A stretch of 35,651 nt of DNA, from the NCBI RefSeq assembly GCF_001598295.1, contig NZ_BCYR01000020.1:1-35651 (forward strand), given 5' to 3'. This stretch comes from Klebsiella ornithinolytica NBRC 105727 = ATCC 31898 (GTDB taxonomy: Bacteria; Pseudomonadota; Gammaproteobacteria; Enterobacterales; Enterobacteriaceae). A program made the position numbers and the translations under genes. Shown in pieces: positions 25,631-34,542 of the stretch. The notes beneath the pieces were generated by a model. That model was not told where the DNA came from. It made no database searches and was given only the letters and a program-made list of their open reading frames with translations. Position 1 is the stretch's first letter, and every line of letters starts with the position of its first letter.

Positions 25631-25648
25631 GTGATCGTTATATGACGG
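25631..25648 (-). promoter_or_regulatory. PhoB box of the phn operon
   Basis: On the minus strand CCGTCAT-ATAA-CGATCAC matches the Pho box CTGTCAT-AAAT-CTGTCAC in 6/7 and 5/7 half-site positions at the exact 11-bp period. A -10-like CATTAAT follows 9 bp later (25615-25621). Phosphate-starvation induction of phnCDE1E2 is inferred. Confidence 0.7.
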
Positions 25649-25724
25649 TAAGACGAAAAAACAGTGAACGGTGCGGTTATTGCGCGAGCGATGTTGCGCT
25701 ATCTGCCCGGGAGAGAAGCCAGAC

Positions 25725-25748
25725 CGGCGGCGCACGAATGCGCCGCCG
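25725..25748 (-). terminator. Stem-loop after the amino-acid transporter operon
   Basis: CGGCGGCGCA (25725-25734) and TGCGCCGCCG (25739-25748) form a perfect 10-bp GC stem with a 4-nt loop, 4 bp after the last permease stop. The T content downstream is low, so termination may be partial and could run into phnC. Confidence 0.65.
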
Positions 25749-25752
25749 TGTC

Positions 25753-26457
25753 TTATCCGCGGGCGTAACGCCTGTCGCCGTTGCGCCGGATATAACGACG
25801 GTTAGCCAGCAGGCTCAGGCCGCAGCACAGCAGGTAATAGACCGCACCGGTGAAGACAAAAATCGCCAGCGGGTAGATCTGCACCCGGTTATTGACCTGG
25901 CCGGCAACGGTGGTGAGTTCCGGCACGTTAACAATAAACGCCAGCGACGTGTCTTTCAGCAGGTTGATAAAAATCCCCACCAGTGAAGGCTGAACATTGC
26001 GCAGCGCCTGCGGCAGCAGGATTAAACGCAGCGCTTGTCCGGCAGAAAATCCCTGGGTTCGTGCCGCTTCAAACTGTCCGGCGGACAATGACTGCAGCCC
26101 CGCCAGCACCGAATGCATCACCGAGGCGGCGGTAAACCACGCCAGCGCCAGGGTGACCGTTACCGCCCCCGGCAGGTCGCTCCCGGTCAGCATCGGCAGC
26201 AGATACCAGAGCCAAAAAATGACGAAAATAAGCGGAATGCCGCGAATCAGCTCGGCCCACAGGAACAGTAGTCGGCGCACCAGCCCGCCATAGCGCCAGG
26301 CGGCGCCTGCCAGCAGAATGCCGAGAGGAAGCGCCAGCGCCGCGGCGCCGATCGCCATCATCAGCGTCAGCGCCACGCCGCCGGGAATGCCGTCCGCCAG
26401 CCGTCCCCACAGCAGGTAATCGAGGTTATCGGCGATGACCGCCAGATTAGCGTTCAT
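25753..26457 (-). CDS. Polar amino-acid ABC permease (GltK/HisM type)
   Basis: A 234-residue permease of the HisMQ family with about five membrane segments. The EAA loop reads EAARTQGFSAGQALRLILLPQALR, and the downstream LKDTSLAFIVNVPELT is characteristic of the family. Its ATG lies within the end of the preceding permease gene (11-bp overlap), so both are coupled and should form the membrane heterodimer. It is the last gene of the operon, followed by a GC-rich stem-loop. Confidence 0.9.
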   Translation of the reverse strand: MNANLAVIADNLDYLLWGRLADGIPGGVALTLMMAIGAAALALPLGILLAGAAWRYGGLVRRLLFLWAELIRGIPLIFVIFWLWYLLPMLTGSDLPGAVTVTLALAWFTAASVMHSVLAGLQSLSAGQFEAARTQGFSAGQALRLILLPQALRNVQPSLVGIFINLLKDTSLAFIVNVPELTTVAGQVNNRVQIYPLAIFVFTGAVYYLLCCGLSLLANRRYIRRNGDRRYARG

Positions 26458-27199
26458 GCTGTGCGCTCCTGTGCTGCGTGGCGCCCGGACCCAGACGCGC
26501 CAGCGCCATCCCCATCACCACCCCAAGCACCAGATACAGCGCCGTGCCGACGGCGAAGGCCTCCAGCGCATGGGCGTTATAGCTTTCGATTTGCCGCACC
26601 TGATAGGTCAGTTCGGCAAAGCCGATGCCGCTGGCCAGCGACGAGAGCTTCATCAGGTTCAGATACTGGCCGATAATCGGTTGCCAGGCGTTCGCCAGTC
26701 CCTGCGGCAGCAGAATATGACGCAGTTCGCCCCACGGTGTAAAACCTTGCGCAAGAGCGGCTTCCCGCTGACCGTGACTGACGGCACGCAGCCCGGAGGC
26801 GATCTCTTCCACCAGAAATGCCGAGGTGAATACTCCCAGCCCCCACATCGAGCAGAGAAACTCCGGGGTCAGCCACCAGACGTTACCCGGCAGAATGGAC
26901 CAGGCGTGGTCGGCATTGATGAAATCCCGCGCCGTCAGCGGCAGCAGGTTCCAGGCAGCGAAATACCAGAACAGCAGCTGTACCAGCAGCGGCGTATTGC
27001 GAAACAGCGAGACCCAGCAGGCTACCAGGCCGCGTCCGGCGCGGCCGCCGCCTAAGCGCAGCGCCAGCAGCAGTACCGCCAGGACGGTAGCCAGGATCAT
27101 CCCGGCGAGGCTGACCCACACGGTGGTCAGAAAGCCGGAGATGATCCACTGCAGCGGCTGCCCGCTCAGCACGCCGTGCCAGTCGAGAACCGGGTTCAC
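26447..27199 (-). CDS. Polar amino-acid ABC permease (GltJ/HisQ type)
   Basis: A 250-residue permease of the HisMQ family. The EAA loop is [21 protein letters not shown], followed by [19 protein letters not shown]. The N-terminal part contains [15 protein letters not shown], a signature of glutamate/aspartate and related importers. The start is GTG (27199) overlapping the ATPase stop as GTGA. No other start gives the conserved N-terminus. Confidence 0.9.
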   Translation of the reverse strand: MNPVLDWHGVLSGQPLQWIISGFLTTVWVSLAGMILATVLAVLLLALRLGGGRAGRGLVACWVSLFRNTPLLVQLLFWYFAAWNLLPLTARDFINADHAWSILPGNVWWLTPEFLCSMWGLGVFTSAFLVEEIASGLRAVSHGQREAALAQGFTPWGELRHILLPQGLANAWQPIIGQYLNLMKLSSLASGIGFAELTYQVRQIESYNAHALEAFAVGTALYLVLGVVMGMALARLGPGATQHRSAQHER

Positions 27200-28014
27200 T
27201 CGAGACTCTCCTGGTGCAGCGGATTGAGCACCTTTTGCAGAAAACGCCGCGTGCGGGCGTGCTGTGGCCGGGCGAAAAAGTCCGCCGGCGGCGCCACTTC
27301 GAGAATATCGCCGCCGTCGATAAACACCACCCGGTCGGCAATTTCGCGAGCAAACTGCATCTCATGCGTCACGACCACCATGGTAATGCCGCTGTGCGCC
27401 AGCTTCTTCATGACCAGCAACACTTCGCCGATCATTTCCGGATCGAGCGCCGAGGTGGGCTCATCGAAAAGAATAATTTGCGGCGACGAGGCGAGGGCGC
27501 GGGCAATGGCCACGCGCTGCTGCTGGCCGCCGGAGAGCTGGGCCGGCATCTGGCGGGCTTTATCCTCCAGCCCGACCTGTTGCAGCAGCGCCAGCGCGCG
27601 TTCGCGCGCGGCGGCTTTTTCCCAGCCGTGCACGCGCTCCAGCGCCAGGGTGATATTTTCCTGCGCCGTCAGATGGGCATAGAGGTTGAACTGCTGGAAA
27701 ACAAAGCCCACGCGGCTGCGTAGCTGACGCAGCGCGCTGTCGGTGAGGTGGCGAGTGGGTTTTCCGTCGATCAGAATCTCGCCTCCGCTGAGGGATTCGA
27801 GCTGATTGATCAGACGGATCAACGTTGATTTTCCAGATCCTGATGGCCCGAGGATCGCGACTACTTCCCCGGGTTCTACCTGCAGATTGATGCCGTTGAG
27901 TACCTGATGGTCGCCGTAGCGTTTTGCCGCCTGGCGAAATTCAATACTGGCGCGCTGCAAATGCGAAAAATCCGCGGACGAAGCCGCGGAGCGTGAAAAC
28001 AGACCCGATAACAT
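27196..28014 (-). CDS. Polar amino-acid ABC transporter ATPase (GlnQ/GltL type)
   Basis: A 272-residue ATPase. Walker A is [10 protein letters not shown]-loop FVFQQFNLY, signature LSGGQQQR, Walker [13 protein letters not shown], and H-loop VVTHEMQFA. The stretch [13 protein letters not shown] is typical of polar amino-acid ATPases. An extra 25 residues precede the ABC fold. It begins 1 bp after the binding-protein stop (TAA-T-ATG) and overlaps the next permease, so the four genes form one operon. Confidence 0.92.
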   Translation of the reverse strand: MLSGLFSRSAASSADFSHLQRASIEFRQAAKRYGDHQVLNGINLQVEPGEVVAILGPSGSGKSTLIRLINQLESLSGGEILIDGKPTRHLTDSALRQLRSRVGFVFQQFNLYAHLTAQENITLALERVHGWEKAAARERALALLQQVGLEDKARQMPAQLSGGQQQRVAIARALASSPQIILFDEPTSALDPEMIGEVLLVMKKLAHSGITMVVVTHEMQFAREIADRVVFIDGGDILEVAPPADFFARPQHARTRRFLQKVLNPLHQESLE

Positions 28015-28015
28015 A

Positions 28016-28825
28016 TTATTTAGCTTCTATGGTAAACGCACGCGGCTGTGGAGTTTTGGTGGCAGGGCCAAACCAGACATCATAGATTTTGGCGGCCTGG
28101 CCCGATTTTTCCAGATTGACCAGCTCGTCGTTGACCGCTTTCAGCAGCGCCGGTTCGCCTTTCTTGACGCCAACGCCGATCTCCTCTTTGCTCAGCAAAT
28201 CGGGGATGATTTTAAAGTTAGCTTTGTCCGGCGCCTCTGCCAGCAGGCCAGCGAGAATGGTGCTGTCCTGGGTGATGGCCTGGACGTTGCCGTTACGCAG
28301 GGCGGTCAGCGCCAGCGGAATATCGTCATAGGAGAGCACGCGAGACTGCGGGAAACGCTGATGCAGCGCCTGTTCGCCGGTGGTGCCTTTAACCGCGCCG
28401 ATCCGTGCTTTGCTATAGCTGTCGAGCCGATCGGCAGATTTGACCGGCACGAGGAACTGCTGGCCGGTAACAAAATACGGGGTCGAAAAATCAATGACCT
28501 GCGCACGTTCCGGCGTGATGGTAATGTCGGCGACGATCAGGTCGGCCTTCCCGGATTGCAGCAGCGGGATCCGGTTGGCCGGGTTGGTGGCGACCAGCTC
28601 CAGTTTTACCCCAAGCGATTTTGCCAACGCCTGGGCGAAATCGACGTCATAGCCCACCAGCTGGTGAGTTTTGGGGTCGACCGAGCCAAACGGCGGGTTG
28701 GCGTCGAAGGTGGCGACTTTCACCACGCCGGCGGCTTTAATATCCGCCAGCTGGTCTGCCTGAACCTGTGCGGTCAGCGCCAGAACACCCAGCGCCAGCG
28801 CGATTTTCGTTTTTGCAATGCGCAT
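28016..28825 (-). CDS. Periplasmic amino-acid-binding protein (SBP_bac_3)
   Basis: A 269-residue secreted binding protein of the family-3 group. The signal peptide ends VQA before [10 protein letters not shown]. Landmarks are [44 protein letters not shown] and the ligand-loop [10 protein letters not shown]. The [13 protein letters not shown] block, with its Thr and Arg, usually contacts the alpha-carboxylate of the amino acid. It is first in the operon, with AGGGGAAA before the ATG. Specific ligand is not determined; glutamate/aspartate, cystine or another polar compound are all possible. Confidence 0.9.
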   Translation of the reverse strand: MRIAKTKIALALGVLALTAQVQADQLADIKAAGVVKVATFDANPPFGSVDPKTHQLVGYDVDFAQALAKSLGVKLELVATNPANRIPLLQSGKADLIVADITITPERAQVIDFSTPYFVTGQQFLVPVKSADRLDSYSKARIGAVKGTTGEQALHQRFPQSRVLSYDDIPLALTALRNGNVQAITQDSTILAGLLAEAPDKANFKIIPDLLSKEEIGVGVKKGEPALLKAVNDELVNLEKSGQAAKIYDVWFGPATKTPQPRAFTIEAK

Positions 28826-28904
28826 GATTATTTCCCCTGAATCCCTGTTTTTGTTTTGTGCTTATCACGCTCCCACAAACCGACCGTCTCCGGCAAAGAA
28901 GAAA

Positions 28905-28933
28905 AAGTTCTTATCTATAGCAAAAAAGAACTT
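28905..28933. promoter_or_regulatory. Dyad operator candidate before the amino-acid transporter
   Basis: AAGTTCTT (28905-28912) and AAGAACTT (28926-28933) are exact inverted repeats with a 13-bp spacer, 80-108 bp upstream of the binding-protein start. The spacing suggests a dimeric regulator. No regulator gene is next to it, and I could not match it to a known site. Confidence 0.5.
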
Positions 28934-29075
28934 AGAGAGCGCATGGGTATTTGCCGATGTGACCGGCGGGACGATATGCGTCTTCCGGGATTGAAAACCC
29001 GGAATTGATATTTCCAGGCTCGGGTCATCTGTGGTTGAAATACGGTCAGGCAAATCGCTTCCCGACGGAGGAAAA

Positions 29076-29252
29076 ATGAAAGTAGCTCTATGGCAACGAT
29101 TAACGCGCTGGCTGGCTTTTTTATCTAACGGTGAAGCCGGGCAGCAGGATACCCAACGAATGATGGAGGCAATATTGCCGGTCGCCAGCCTTTACGGCGT
29201 GGATATCGGCAATGTTGAAACACGGTGGTTCCGTCATGATAAGACATACTGA
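29076..29252 (+). CDS. Small hypothetical protein, 58 residues
   Basis: A small gene with a near-perfect ribosome site (GGAGG at 29068-29072, 3-4 nt before ATG 29076, with a purine run between). The product begins MKVALWQRLTRWLAFLS, an amphipathic helix-like start, and continues with QQDTQRMMEAILPVASLYGVDIGN. No membrane segment of full length and no known motif is recognised. It is isolated between the divergent amino-acid transporter and the convergent eutC. The good ribosome site argues that it is translated; a longer in-frame start at 29031 has none. Confidence 0.5.
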   Translation: MKVALWQRLTRWLAFLSNGEAGQQDTQRMMEAILPVASLYGVDIGNVETRWFRHDKTY

Positions 29253-29310
29253 GCGACGCTGGACGCGTGAAGCCTACTGGAACGAGGTGTGCTTTGTGTA
29301 GCGCGAGGCT

Positions 29311-29354
29311 GCTGGAGGTTGCGGCGAGCGGGATGCCATGCCGCAGCCTCCAGC
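29311..29354. terminator. Stem-loop between the small gene and eutC
   Basis: GCTGGAGGTTGCGGC (29311-29325) pairs with GCCGCAGCCTCCAGC (29340-29354) with a single G-T pair and a 14-nt loop. It lies 4 bp past the eutC stop. T-runs are short on both strands, so it is probably a convergent or processing terminator. Confidence 0.6.
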
Positions 29355-29358
29355 GGCT

Positions 29359-30138
29359 TTAAATCTGTGCCATCCCCAGCGGCCTTACCTTGCCATGCAG
29401 CGCCGGGTTATCGCTCTCATCCTTAAGACGCACGCCGGTCAAACGACGTAAAAAAGCCTGCTCCAGCAGCCACGCCAGCTTAAAGGCGGCGGCATCATAG
29501 CTCAGCCCCTCCGGGCGAATATTCGAAATACAGTTACGCTCCGACTCCAGCCGTTGACGATGCGGTTGCCAGGTGAGATAGACGCCAAGGCTATCCGGCG
29601 AAGAGAGCCCCGGCCGCTCGCCGATTAATATCGCCACCGCCCTGGCCTTCAGCGTTTCGCCAATATCATCCCCCAGCGCCACCCGGGACTGATGAGCAAG
29701 CACGACCGGCGCAAGGCTTATGCCCAGCGTGTGTAGATAGGGCAGCAGCGCGCGGATCAGCGGCAGAGCCTGACGATGCACGGCATACGAGGAGAGCCCG
29801 TCGCCAATTACCAGCAGCAGATCCGCCGGGCGCACGCCGCTGGCGGCGAGATCGGCGCGGCTGGCCTCATCCAGTCGGCGCCCGAGATCCGGACGGTTAA
29901 GGTAAATATGCCGATCGCCGGCGGCGCTGCGTACCGTGAGCGAGGAGAGCCCCATTTCCGCCAGCCCCGGTGCCAGCTGTTCGCTGTCAAACGGCCGGCG
30001 AATAGCGTCCCGGGCTCTGGCATGAGCCAGACCAAAATTGAGCACTTCGCGCGTGGGCAGGCTGGCGCCGCTGCGCCCCAGCGCAATGCGCGCATCGGTA
30101 AATTCACGCAGCGGGTTCCAGGCGTCGGGGGGATTCAT
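29359..30138 (-). CDS. eutC: Ethanolamine ammonia-lyase, small subunit
   Basis: A 259-residue subunit of the adenosylcobalamin-dependent enzyme that converts ethanolamine to acetaldehyde and ammonia. EutC helps bind cobalamin at the EutB interface. Family motifs are ARIALGRSGASLPT, DLLLVIGDGLSSYAV and the C-terminal SERNCISNIRPEGLSYDAAAFKLAWLLEQA (29-residue block, key Cys and Asn-Ile-Arg-Pro). ATG 30138 is preceded by AAGGAGAA and overlaps the eutB stop (ATGA). It is shorter than E. coli EutC (about 295), lacking part of the variable N-terminal region, as in EutC proteins from short eut operons. Confidence 0.95.
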   Translation of the reverse strand: MNPPDAWNPLREFTDARIALGRSGASLPTREVLNFGLAHARARDAIRRPFDSEQLAPGLAEMGLSSLTVRSAAGDRHIYLNRPDLGRRLDEASRADLAASGVRPADLLLVIGDGLSSYAVHRQALPLIRALLPYLHTLGISLAPVVLAHQSRVALGDDIGETLKARAVAILIGERPGLSSPDSLGVYLTWQPHRQRLESERNCISNIRPEGLSYDAAAFKLAWLLEQAFLRRLTGVRLKDESDNPALHGKVRPLGMAQI

Positions 30139-31523
30139 ACCGGTTCTCCTTGCGGCAGGACGGACAGCAGCGGATGGCGGGCATCGGTCAGACGCAGGGT
30201 GCCATCCGGGTCGATAATGCGCATTTTCGTCAGCCAGGCGGCAAACTCCGGGGCGTGTTTCAGGCCGAGTAAGCGACGAGCGTACAGCGCATCGTGAAAG
30301 GAGGTGCTCTGATAGTTGAGCATAATATCGTCCGCGCCCGGCACACCGATTAAGAACGTCAGCCCGGCGGTACACAGCAGGGTCAGCAGAGTATCCATAT
30401 CATCCTGATCCGCTTCGGCGTGGTTGGTATAGCAGACGTCGCAGCCGATCGGCAGCCCCATCAGCTTGCCGCAGAAGTGATCCTCCAGACCGGCGCGGAT
30501 GATCTGCTTACCGTCGTAGAGATATTCCGGGCCGATAAAACCGACCACCGTATTGACCAGCAGCGGATCAAAATGGCGGGCAACGGCATAGGCGCGCGCT
30601 TCGCAGGTCTGCTGATCGACGCCGTGATGCGCATTGGCGGAGAGGGCGCTTCCCTGGCCGGTTTCGAAATACATCACGTTGTTGCCGAGGGTGCCGCGAT
30701 TCAGGCTTAGCGCCGCCTCACGCGCCTCCTGCAGTAAGGCCAGATTAATACCAAAACCGCTGTTGGCCGCCTCGGTTCCCGCCACCGACTGGAACACCAG
30801 ATCGACCGGCGCGCCGCGCTCAATCAGCTGCAGGGTGTTGGTGACGTGGGTCAGAATGCAGGACTGAGTGGGGATGGCGAAGCGCTGAATAATATCGTCG
30901 AGCATCTGGTTGAGCTGCGCCAGCACCGGCAGGCTGTCGCTTGCCGGGTTAATGCCGATCACCGCATCGCCCGCGCCGTACAGCAGGCCGTCAAGCATGC
31001 TGGCGGCGATGCCCTTCATGTCATCCGTCGGGTGATTGGGCTGCAGGCGGACGCTAAGATGACCCGGCAGCCCGATCGTATTGCGAAAACGGGTAATGAC
31101 CTGGCACTTGCTGGCGGCGAGGATCAGATCCTGATTGCGCATCAGTTTGCTGACTGCCGCCGCCATTTCCGGCGTTATCGCCCGCGCGACCCGTTGCAGG
31201 GTGGCGGTATCGGTCGCGTCATCCAGCAACCAGTCGCGAAAATCCCCGACCGTCAGGTGGCGAATAGCGGCGAATCCACTGCTATCGTGGGTGTCGATAA
31301 TCAGCCGGGTGACCTCATCCTGTTCATATGGGATCGGGGGATTGGCCAGAATCTCGGTCAGCGGGACCTCCGCCAGCGCGATTTTTGCCGCCATTCGCTC
31401 TTCGGCGCTTTCGGCGATCACGCCCGCCAGCGCATCGCCGGAGCGCGCCGGAGAGGCCTTCGCCATTAACGTCTTCAGACTATCAAAGCGCCAGACCTGG
31501 CCCGATAGCGTTGTTTTATACAT
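30135..31523 (-). CDS. eutB: Ethanolamine ammonia-lyase, large subunit
   Basis: A 462-residue catalytic subunit with a TIM-barrel fold, of normal length (about 450-465). Recognised stretches are IGLPGHLSVRLQPNHPTDD, GDAVIGINPASDS, ECSILTH-like QSCILTHVTNTLQ, MYFETGQGSALSANAHHG and CDVCYTNHAEADQDDMD. It works with EutC and adenosylcobalamin. It follows the permease gene by 9 bp and is coupled to eutC. No eutA reactivase, eutE or shell genes are in the window, so the acetaldehyde made here must be handled by enzymes elsewhere; nitrogen acquisition is the likely purpose. Confidence 0.97.
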   Translation of the reverse strand: MYKTTLSGQVWRFDSLKTLMAKASPARSGDALAGVIAESAEERMAAKIALAEVPLTEILANPPIPYEQDEVTRLIIDTHDSSGFAAIRHLTVGDFRDWLLDDATDTATLQRVARAITPEMAAAVSKLMRNQDLILAASKCQVITRFRNTIGLPGHLSVRLQPNHPTDDMKGIAASMLDGLLYGAGDAVIGINPASDSLPVLAQLNQMLDDIIQRFAIPTQSCILTHVTNTLQLIERGAPVDLVFQSVAGTEAANSGFGINLALLQEAREAALSLNRGTLGNNVMYFETGQGSALSANAHHGVDQQTCEARAYAVARHFDPLLVNTVVGFIGPEYLYDGKQIIRAGLEDHFCGKLMGLPIGCDVCYTNHAEADQDDMDTLLTLLCTAGLTFLIGVPGADDIMLNYQSTSFHDALYARRLLGLKHAPEFAAWLTKMRIIDPDGTLRLTDARHPLLSVLPQGEPV

Positions 31524-31532
31524 GCCGCCTCC

Positions 31533-32912
31533 TCAGGAGACAATGCGCAGCTGTGGATCCGCCGGCGCACGCTCGCGGGAGGACGCGGTTTTGCGAAACC
31601 ACAGATAGCCTCCCAGCATCATCGCCGCGAAAATCAGCGCCAGCAGCGGGTTATACCAGACCATCGCCACCAGACAGAGTACCGCCATCGCCAGGGCGAA
31701 CGCCGGTGCCCACGGGTAGAGCGGCGCGCGGAACGGACGAATCAAATTTGGCTCGCTGCGGCGCAGCTTAAACAGCGCCGCCATCGAGGTGATATACATA
31801 ACAATAGCGCCAAATACCGACATGGTGACGATACAGGCGGTCAGAGGCATCCCGCTGATGGTAATCAGCGAGTCGGAGAAAATCGCGGCCACGCCAACCA
31901 CGCCGCCGGCGAGGATTGCCAGATGCGGCGTGCGGGCTCGACGGTTGAGAGTGGCAAGACCGGCAGGGAGATAGCCCGCCCGCGCCAGCGAGTAGATCTG
32001 CCGGGAATAGCCCATGATGATGCCGTGAAACGAAGCCACCAGACCGAACAGACCCAGCCACACCAGCATATGCAGCCAGCCGCTGCTGGTGCCGACCACC
32101 ATTTTCATCGCCTGCGGCAGCGGGTCGTTGATGTTGGCCAGGGTGCGCCAGTCGCCAACGCCGCCGGCAAACACCATCACGCCAAGGGCCAGCACGGTGA
32201 GGGTCAGGATCCCGCCGCCCAGCGCGCGTGGGATGGTACGCTGCGGATCTTTTGCCTCTTCGGCCGCCATCGATGCGCCTTCAATGGCCAGAAAGAACCA
32301 GATAGCAAAGGGAATCGCGGCAAACATTCCCGGCAGCGCCAGGCCGCTGAAACTCTCTGCGCCTGCCCAGCCGTTGGCGGTAAAGTGGCTCCATGAGAAG
32401 CCCGGCGCCACCACGCCCATAAACACCAGCAGTTCGAAAATCGCCAGCAGGGTGACGATCAGCTCAAAGGTGGCGGCAATACCGACGCCGAGAATATTGA
32501 GGGTCATAAAGACCACGTAGGCGCCGCAGGCGACCCATTTAGGGTCCAGCGCCGGGAACTGGACGTTAAGATAGGCGCCGATCGCCATGGCAATCGCCGG
32601 CGGGGCAAAGACAAACTCAATCAGGGTGGCGAAACCGGCAATAAAACCGCCGGTCGGGCCGAATGCGCGGTAGGCGTAAGCGAAGGGGCCGCCCGCGTGC
32701 GGAATGGCGGTGGTCAGCTCGGTAAAGCTAAAGATAAAGGCGCAGTACATGGCGGCAATCGCCAGCGCCACAATCATAAAACCCAAGGTCCCGGCCTGCG
32801 ACCAGCCGTAGCTCCAGCCAAAATATTCGCCTGAGATGACCAGCCCGACGGCGATCCCCCATAAACGGAAACTGCCGAGCGTTCTTTTTAATGTCGTGGT
32901 GTGCCCTGTCAT
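31533..32912 (-). CDS. eat: Ethanolamine permease
   Basis: A 459-residue transporter of the APC superfamily with about twelve membrane segments, matching the ethanolamine permease (Eat) family. Landmarks are LWGIAVGLVISGEYFGWSYG at the N-terminus, AYRAFGPTGGFIAG, WFFLAIEGASMAAEE and MGYSRQIYSLARAGYLP. The start is set at ATG 32912, with GAGG 8 nt upstream; an upstream start at 33011 would add a basic 33-residue tail not expected in the family. It heads the eat-eutB-eutC operon and is divergent from mmuP across about 220 bp. Confidence 0.93.
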   Translation of the reverse strand: MTGHTTTLKRTLGSFRLWGIAVGLVISGEYFGWSYGWSQAGTLGFMIVALAIAAMYCAFIFSFTELTTAIPHAGGPFAYAYRAFGPTGGFIAGFATLIEFVFAPPAIAMAIGAYLNVQFPALDPKWVACGAYVVFMTLNILGVGIAATFELIVTLLAIFELLVFMGVVAPGFSWSHFTANGWAGAESFSGLALPGMFAAIPFAIWFFLAIEGASMAAEEAKDPQRTIPRALGGGILTLTVLALGVMVFAGGVGDWRTLANINDPLPQAMKMVVGTSSGWLHMLVWLGLFGLVASFHGIIMGYSRQIYSLARAGYLPAGLATLNRRARTPHLAILAGGVVGVAAIFSDSLITISGMPLTACIVTMSVFGAIVMYITSMAALFKLRRSEPNLIRPFRAPLYPWAPAFALAMAVLCLVAMVWYNPLLALIFAAMMLGGYLWFRKTASSRERAPADPQLRIVS

Positions 32913-33061
32913 ATTCGCTGCCTCGCCAGATGAAGATGAGCAGGACGCTGCAAAGAGGATGCCAGAACAGGGCTGGCGTCTGCGCTTCACCCGGCGGCAC
33001 AAGATGAACAAAAATGGGGCAAAAGACGGGGCAATCGCGCGACGGGATGGTGCAGCACGCT

Positions 33062-33117
33062 TTGCATTTTAGCCATCGTCAGGGTATAACAGACCCTCTT
33101 TGGATGTTTAGATGTCC
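33062..33117 (+). promoter_or_regulatory. mmuP promoter with MetJ-box-like repeats
   Basis: TTGCAT (33062-33067), a 17-bp spacer and TATAAC (33085-33090) form a promoter. Downstream, GGATGTTT-AGATGTCC (33102-33117) are two tandem 8-mers resembling the MetJ box AGACGTCT (5/8 and 6/8). A third, ATGCGTTT, follows in phase. E. coli mmuP is known to be MetJ-regulated, so methionine repression is likely. Confidence 0.6.
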
Positions 33118-33135
33118 ATGCGTTTAGAAGGTAAT

Positions 33136-34542
33136 ATGCAAACAACACAACAAGAAGGTGGGCAGTTAAAGCGCACCATGAAGACGCGTCATCTGATTAT
33201 GCTGTCGCTGGGTGGCGTCATTGGCACAGGGTTATTCTTTAATACCGGGTATATCATCTCCACGACCGGCGCGGCGGGTACGCTGCTGGCCTATCTGATC
33301 GGCGCGCTGGTGGTCTGGCTGGTGATGCAGTGTCTGGGCGAGCTGTCGGTGGCGATGCCGGAAACCGGTGCTTTTCACGTCTATGCCGCACGCTATCTCG
33401 GTCCGGCGACCGGTTATACCGTGGCGTGGCTCTACTGGCTGACCTGGACGGTGGCGCTGGGCTCAAGTTTCACCGCTGCCGGGTTTTGCATGCAGTACTG
33501 GTTTCCGCAGGTGCCGGTGTGGATCTGGTGCGTCCTGTTTTGCGCGCTGATCTTTGGCCTTAACGTCATCTCCACACGCTTCTTCGCCGAAGGTGAATTC
33601 TGGTTTTCGCTGGTGAAAGTCGTCACCATCATTGCCTTTATTATTCTTGGCGGCGCCGCCATTTTTGGCTTTATTCCTATGCAGGATGGTTCACCGGCGC
33701 CGGGTCTGCACAACATCACCGCCGAAGGCTGGTTCCCCCACGGTGGATTGCCGATTCTGATGACCATGGTGGCAGTGAATTTCGCCTTCTCCGGTACTGA
33801 GCTTATAGGGATTGCCGCCGGCGAGACGCAAAACCCGCATCAGGTCATCCCGGTCGCTATCCGCACGACTATCGCGCGGCTGATTATCTTTTTTATCGGC
33901 ACCGTTTTTGTGCTGGCGGCGCTGATCCCGATGCAGCAGGCGGGGGTGGAAAAAAGCCCGTTTGTGCTGGTGTTCGAGAAGGTGGGTATCCCCTATGCGG
34001 CGGACATTTTTAACTTTGTGATCCTCACGGCCATTCTCTCGGCGGCCAACTCCGGGCTGTATGCTTCCGGGCGGATGCTGTGGTCGCTGGCGAATGAAAA
34101 GACGCTGCCGGCCTGTTTTGCCAAAGTCAACAAGAACGGCGTGCCGCTGATCGCCCTGTCGGTCAGTATGCTGGGCGGCGTACTGGCGCTGTTTTCCAGC
34201 GTGGTGGCGCCGGATACGGTCTTTGTTGCGCTGTCGGCTATCTCTGGCTTTGCGGTGGTGGCGGTCTGGCTAAGCATCTGCGCATCGCACTTTATGTTCC
34301 GCCGCCGCCACCTCCAGCAGGGGAAAGCGCTGAGCGAACTACACTATCGCGCCCCGTGGTACCCGCTGGTGCCGGTGCTGGGCTTTATTTTGTGTCTGGT
34401 GGCCTGCATTGGTCTCGCCTTTGACCCCAGCCAGAGAATTGCGCTGTGGTGCGGGATTCCGTTCGTCGCCCTGTGTTATGGTGCGTACTACCTGACTCGT
34501 TCACGGGCATTGACCCAGGAGCCTCAACATGTCGCAGAATAA
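33136..34542 (+). CDS. mmuP: S-methylmethionine permease
   Basis: A 468-residue APC-family transporter with about twelve membrane segments, very close by eye to E. coli MmuP (YkfD). The start [20 protein letters not shown] matches the E. coli N-terminus, so ATG 33136 is chosen over the upstream frame at 33112. AGAAGG precedes it. It imports S-methylmethionine as methyl donor for the adjacent MmuM. The stop overlaps mmuM by 14 bp. Upstream MetJ-like boxes suggest repression by methionine. Confidence 0.97.
   Translation: MQTTQQEGGQLKRTMKTRHLIMLSLGGVIGTGLFFNTGYIISTTGAAGTLLAYLIGALVVWLVMQCLGELSVAMPETGAFHVYAARYLGPATGYTVAWLYWLTWTVALGSSFTAAGFCMQYWFPQVPVWIWCVLFCALIFGLNVISTRFFAEGEFWFSLVKVVTIIAFIILGGAAIFGFIPMQDGSPAPGLHNITAEGWFPHGGLPILMTMVAVNFAFSGTELIGIAAGETQNPHQVIPVAIRTTIARLIIFFIGTVFVLAALIPMQQAGVEKSPFVLVFEKVGIPYAADIFNFVILTAILSAANSGLYASGRMLWSLANEKTLPACFAKVNKNGVPLIALSVSMLGGVLALFSSVVAPDTVFVALSAISGFAVVAVWLSICASHFMFRRRHLQQGKALSELHYRAPWYPLVPVLGFILCLVACIGLAFDPSQRIALWCGIPFVALCYGAYYLTRSRALTQEPQHVAE

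Noticed and set aside
27971..27990. TCCGCGG-N6-CCGCGGA hairpin
   Set aside because: It lies within the 5' coding part of the amino-acid transporter ATPase; probably chance in GC-rich code.
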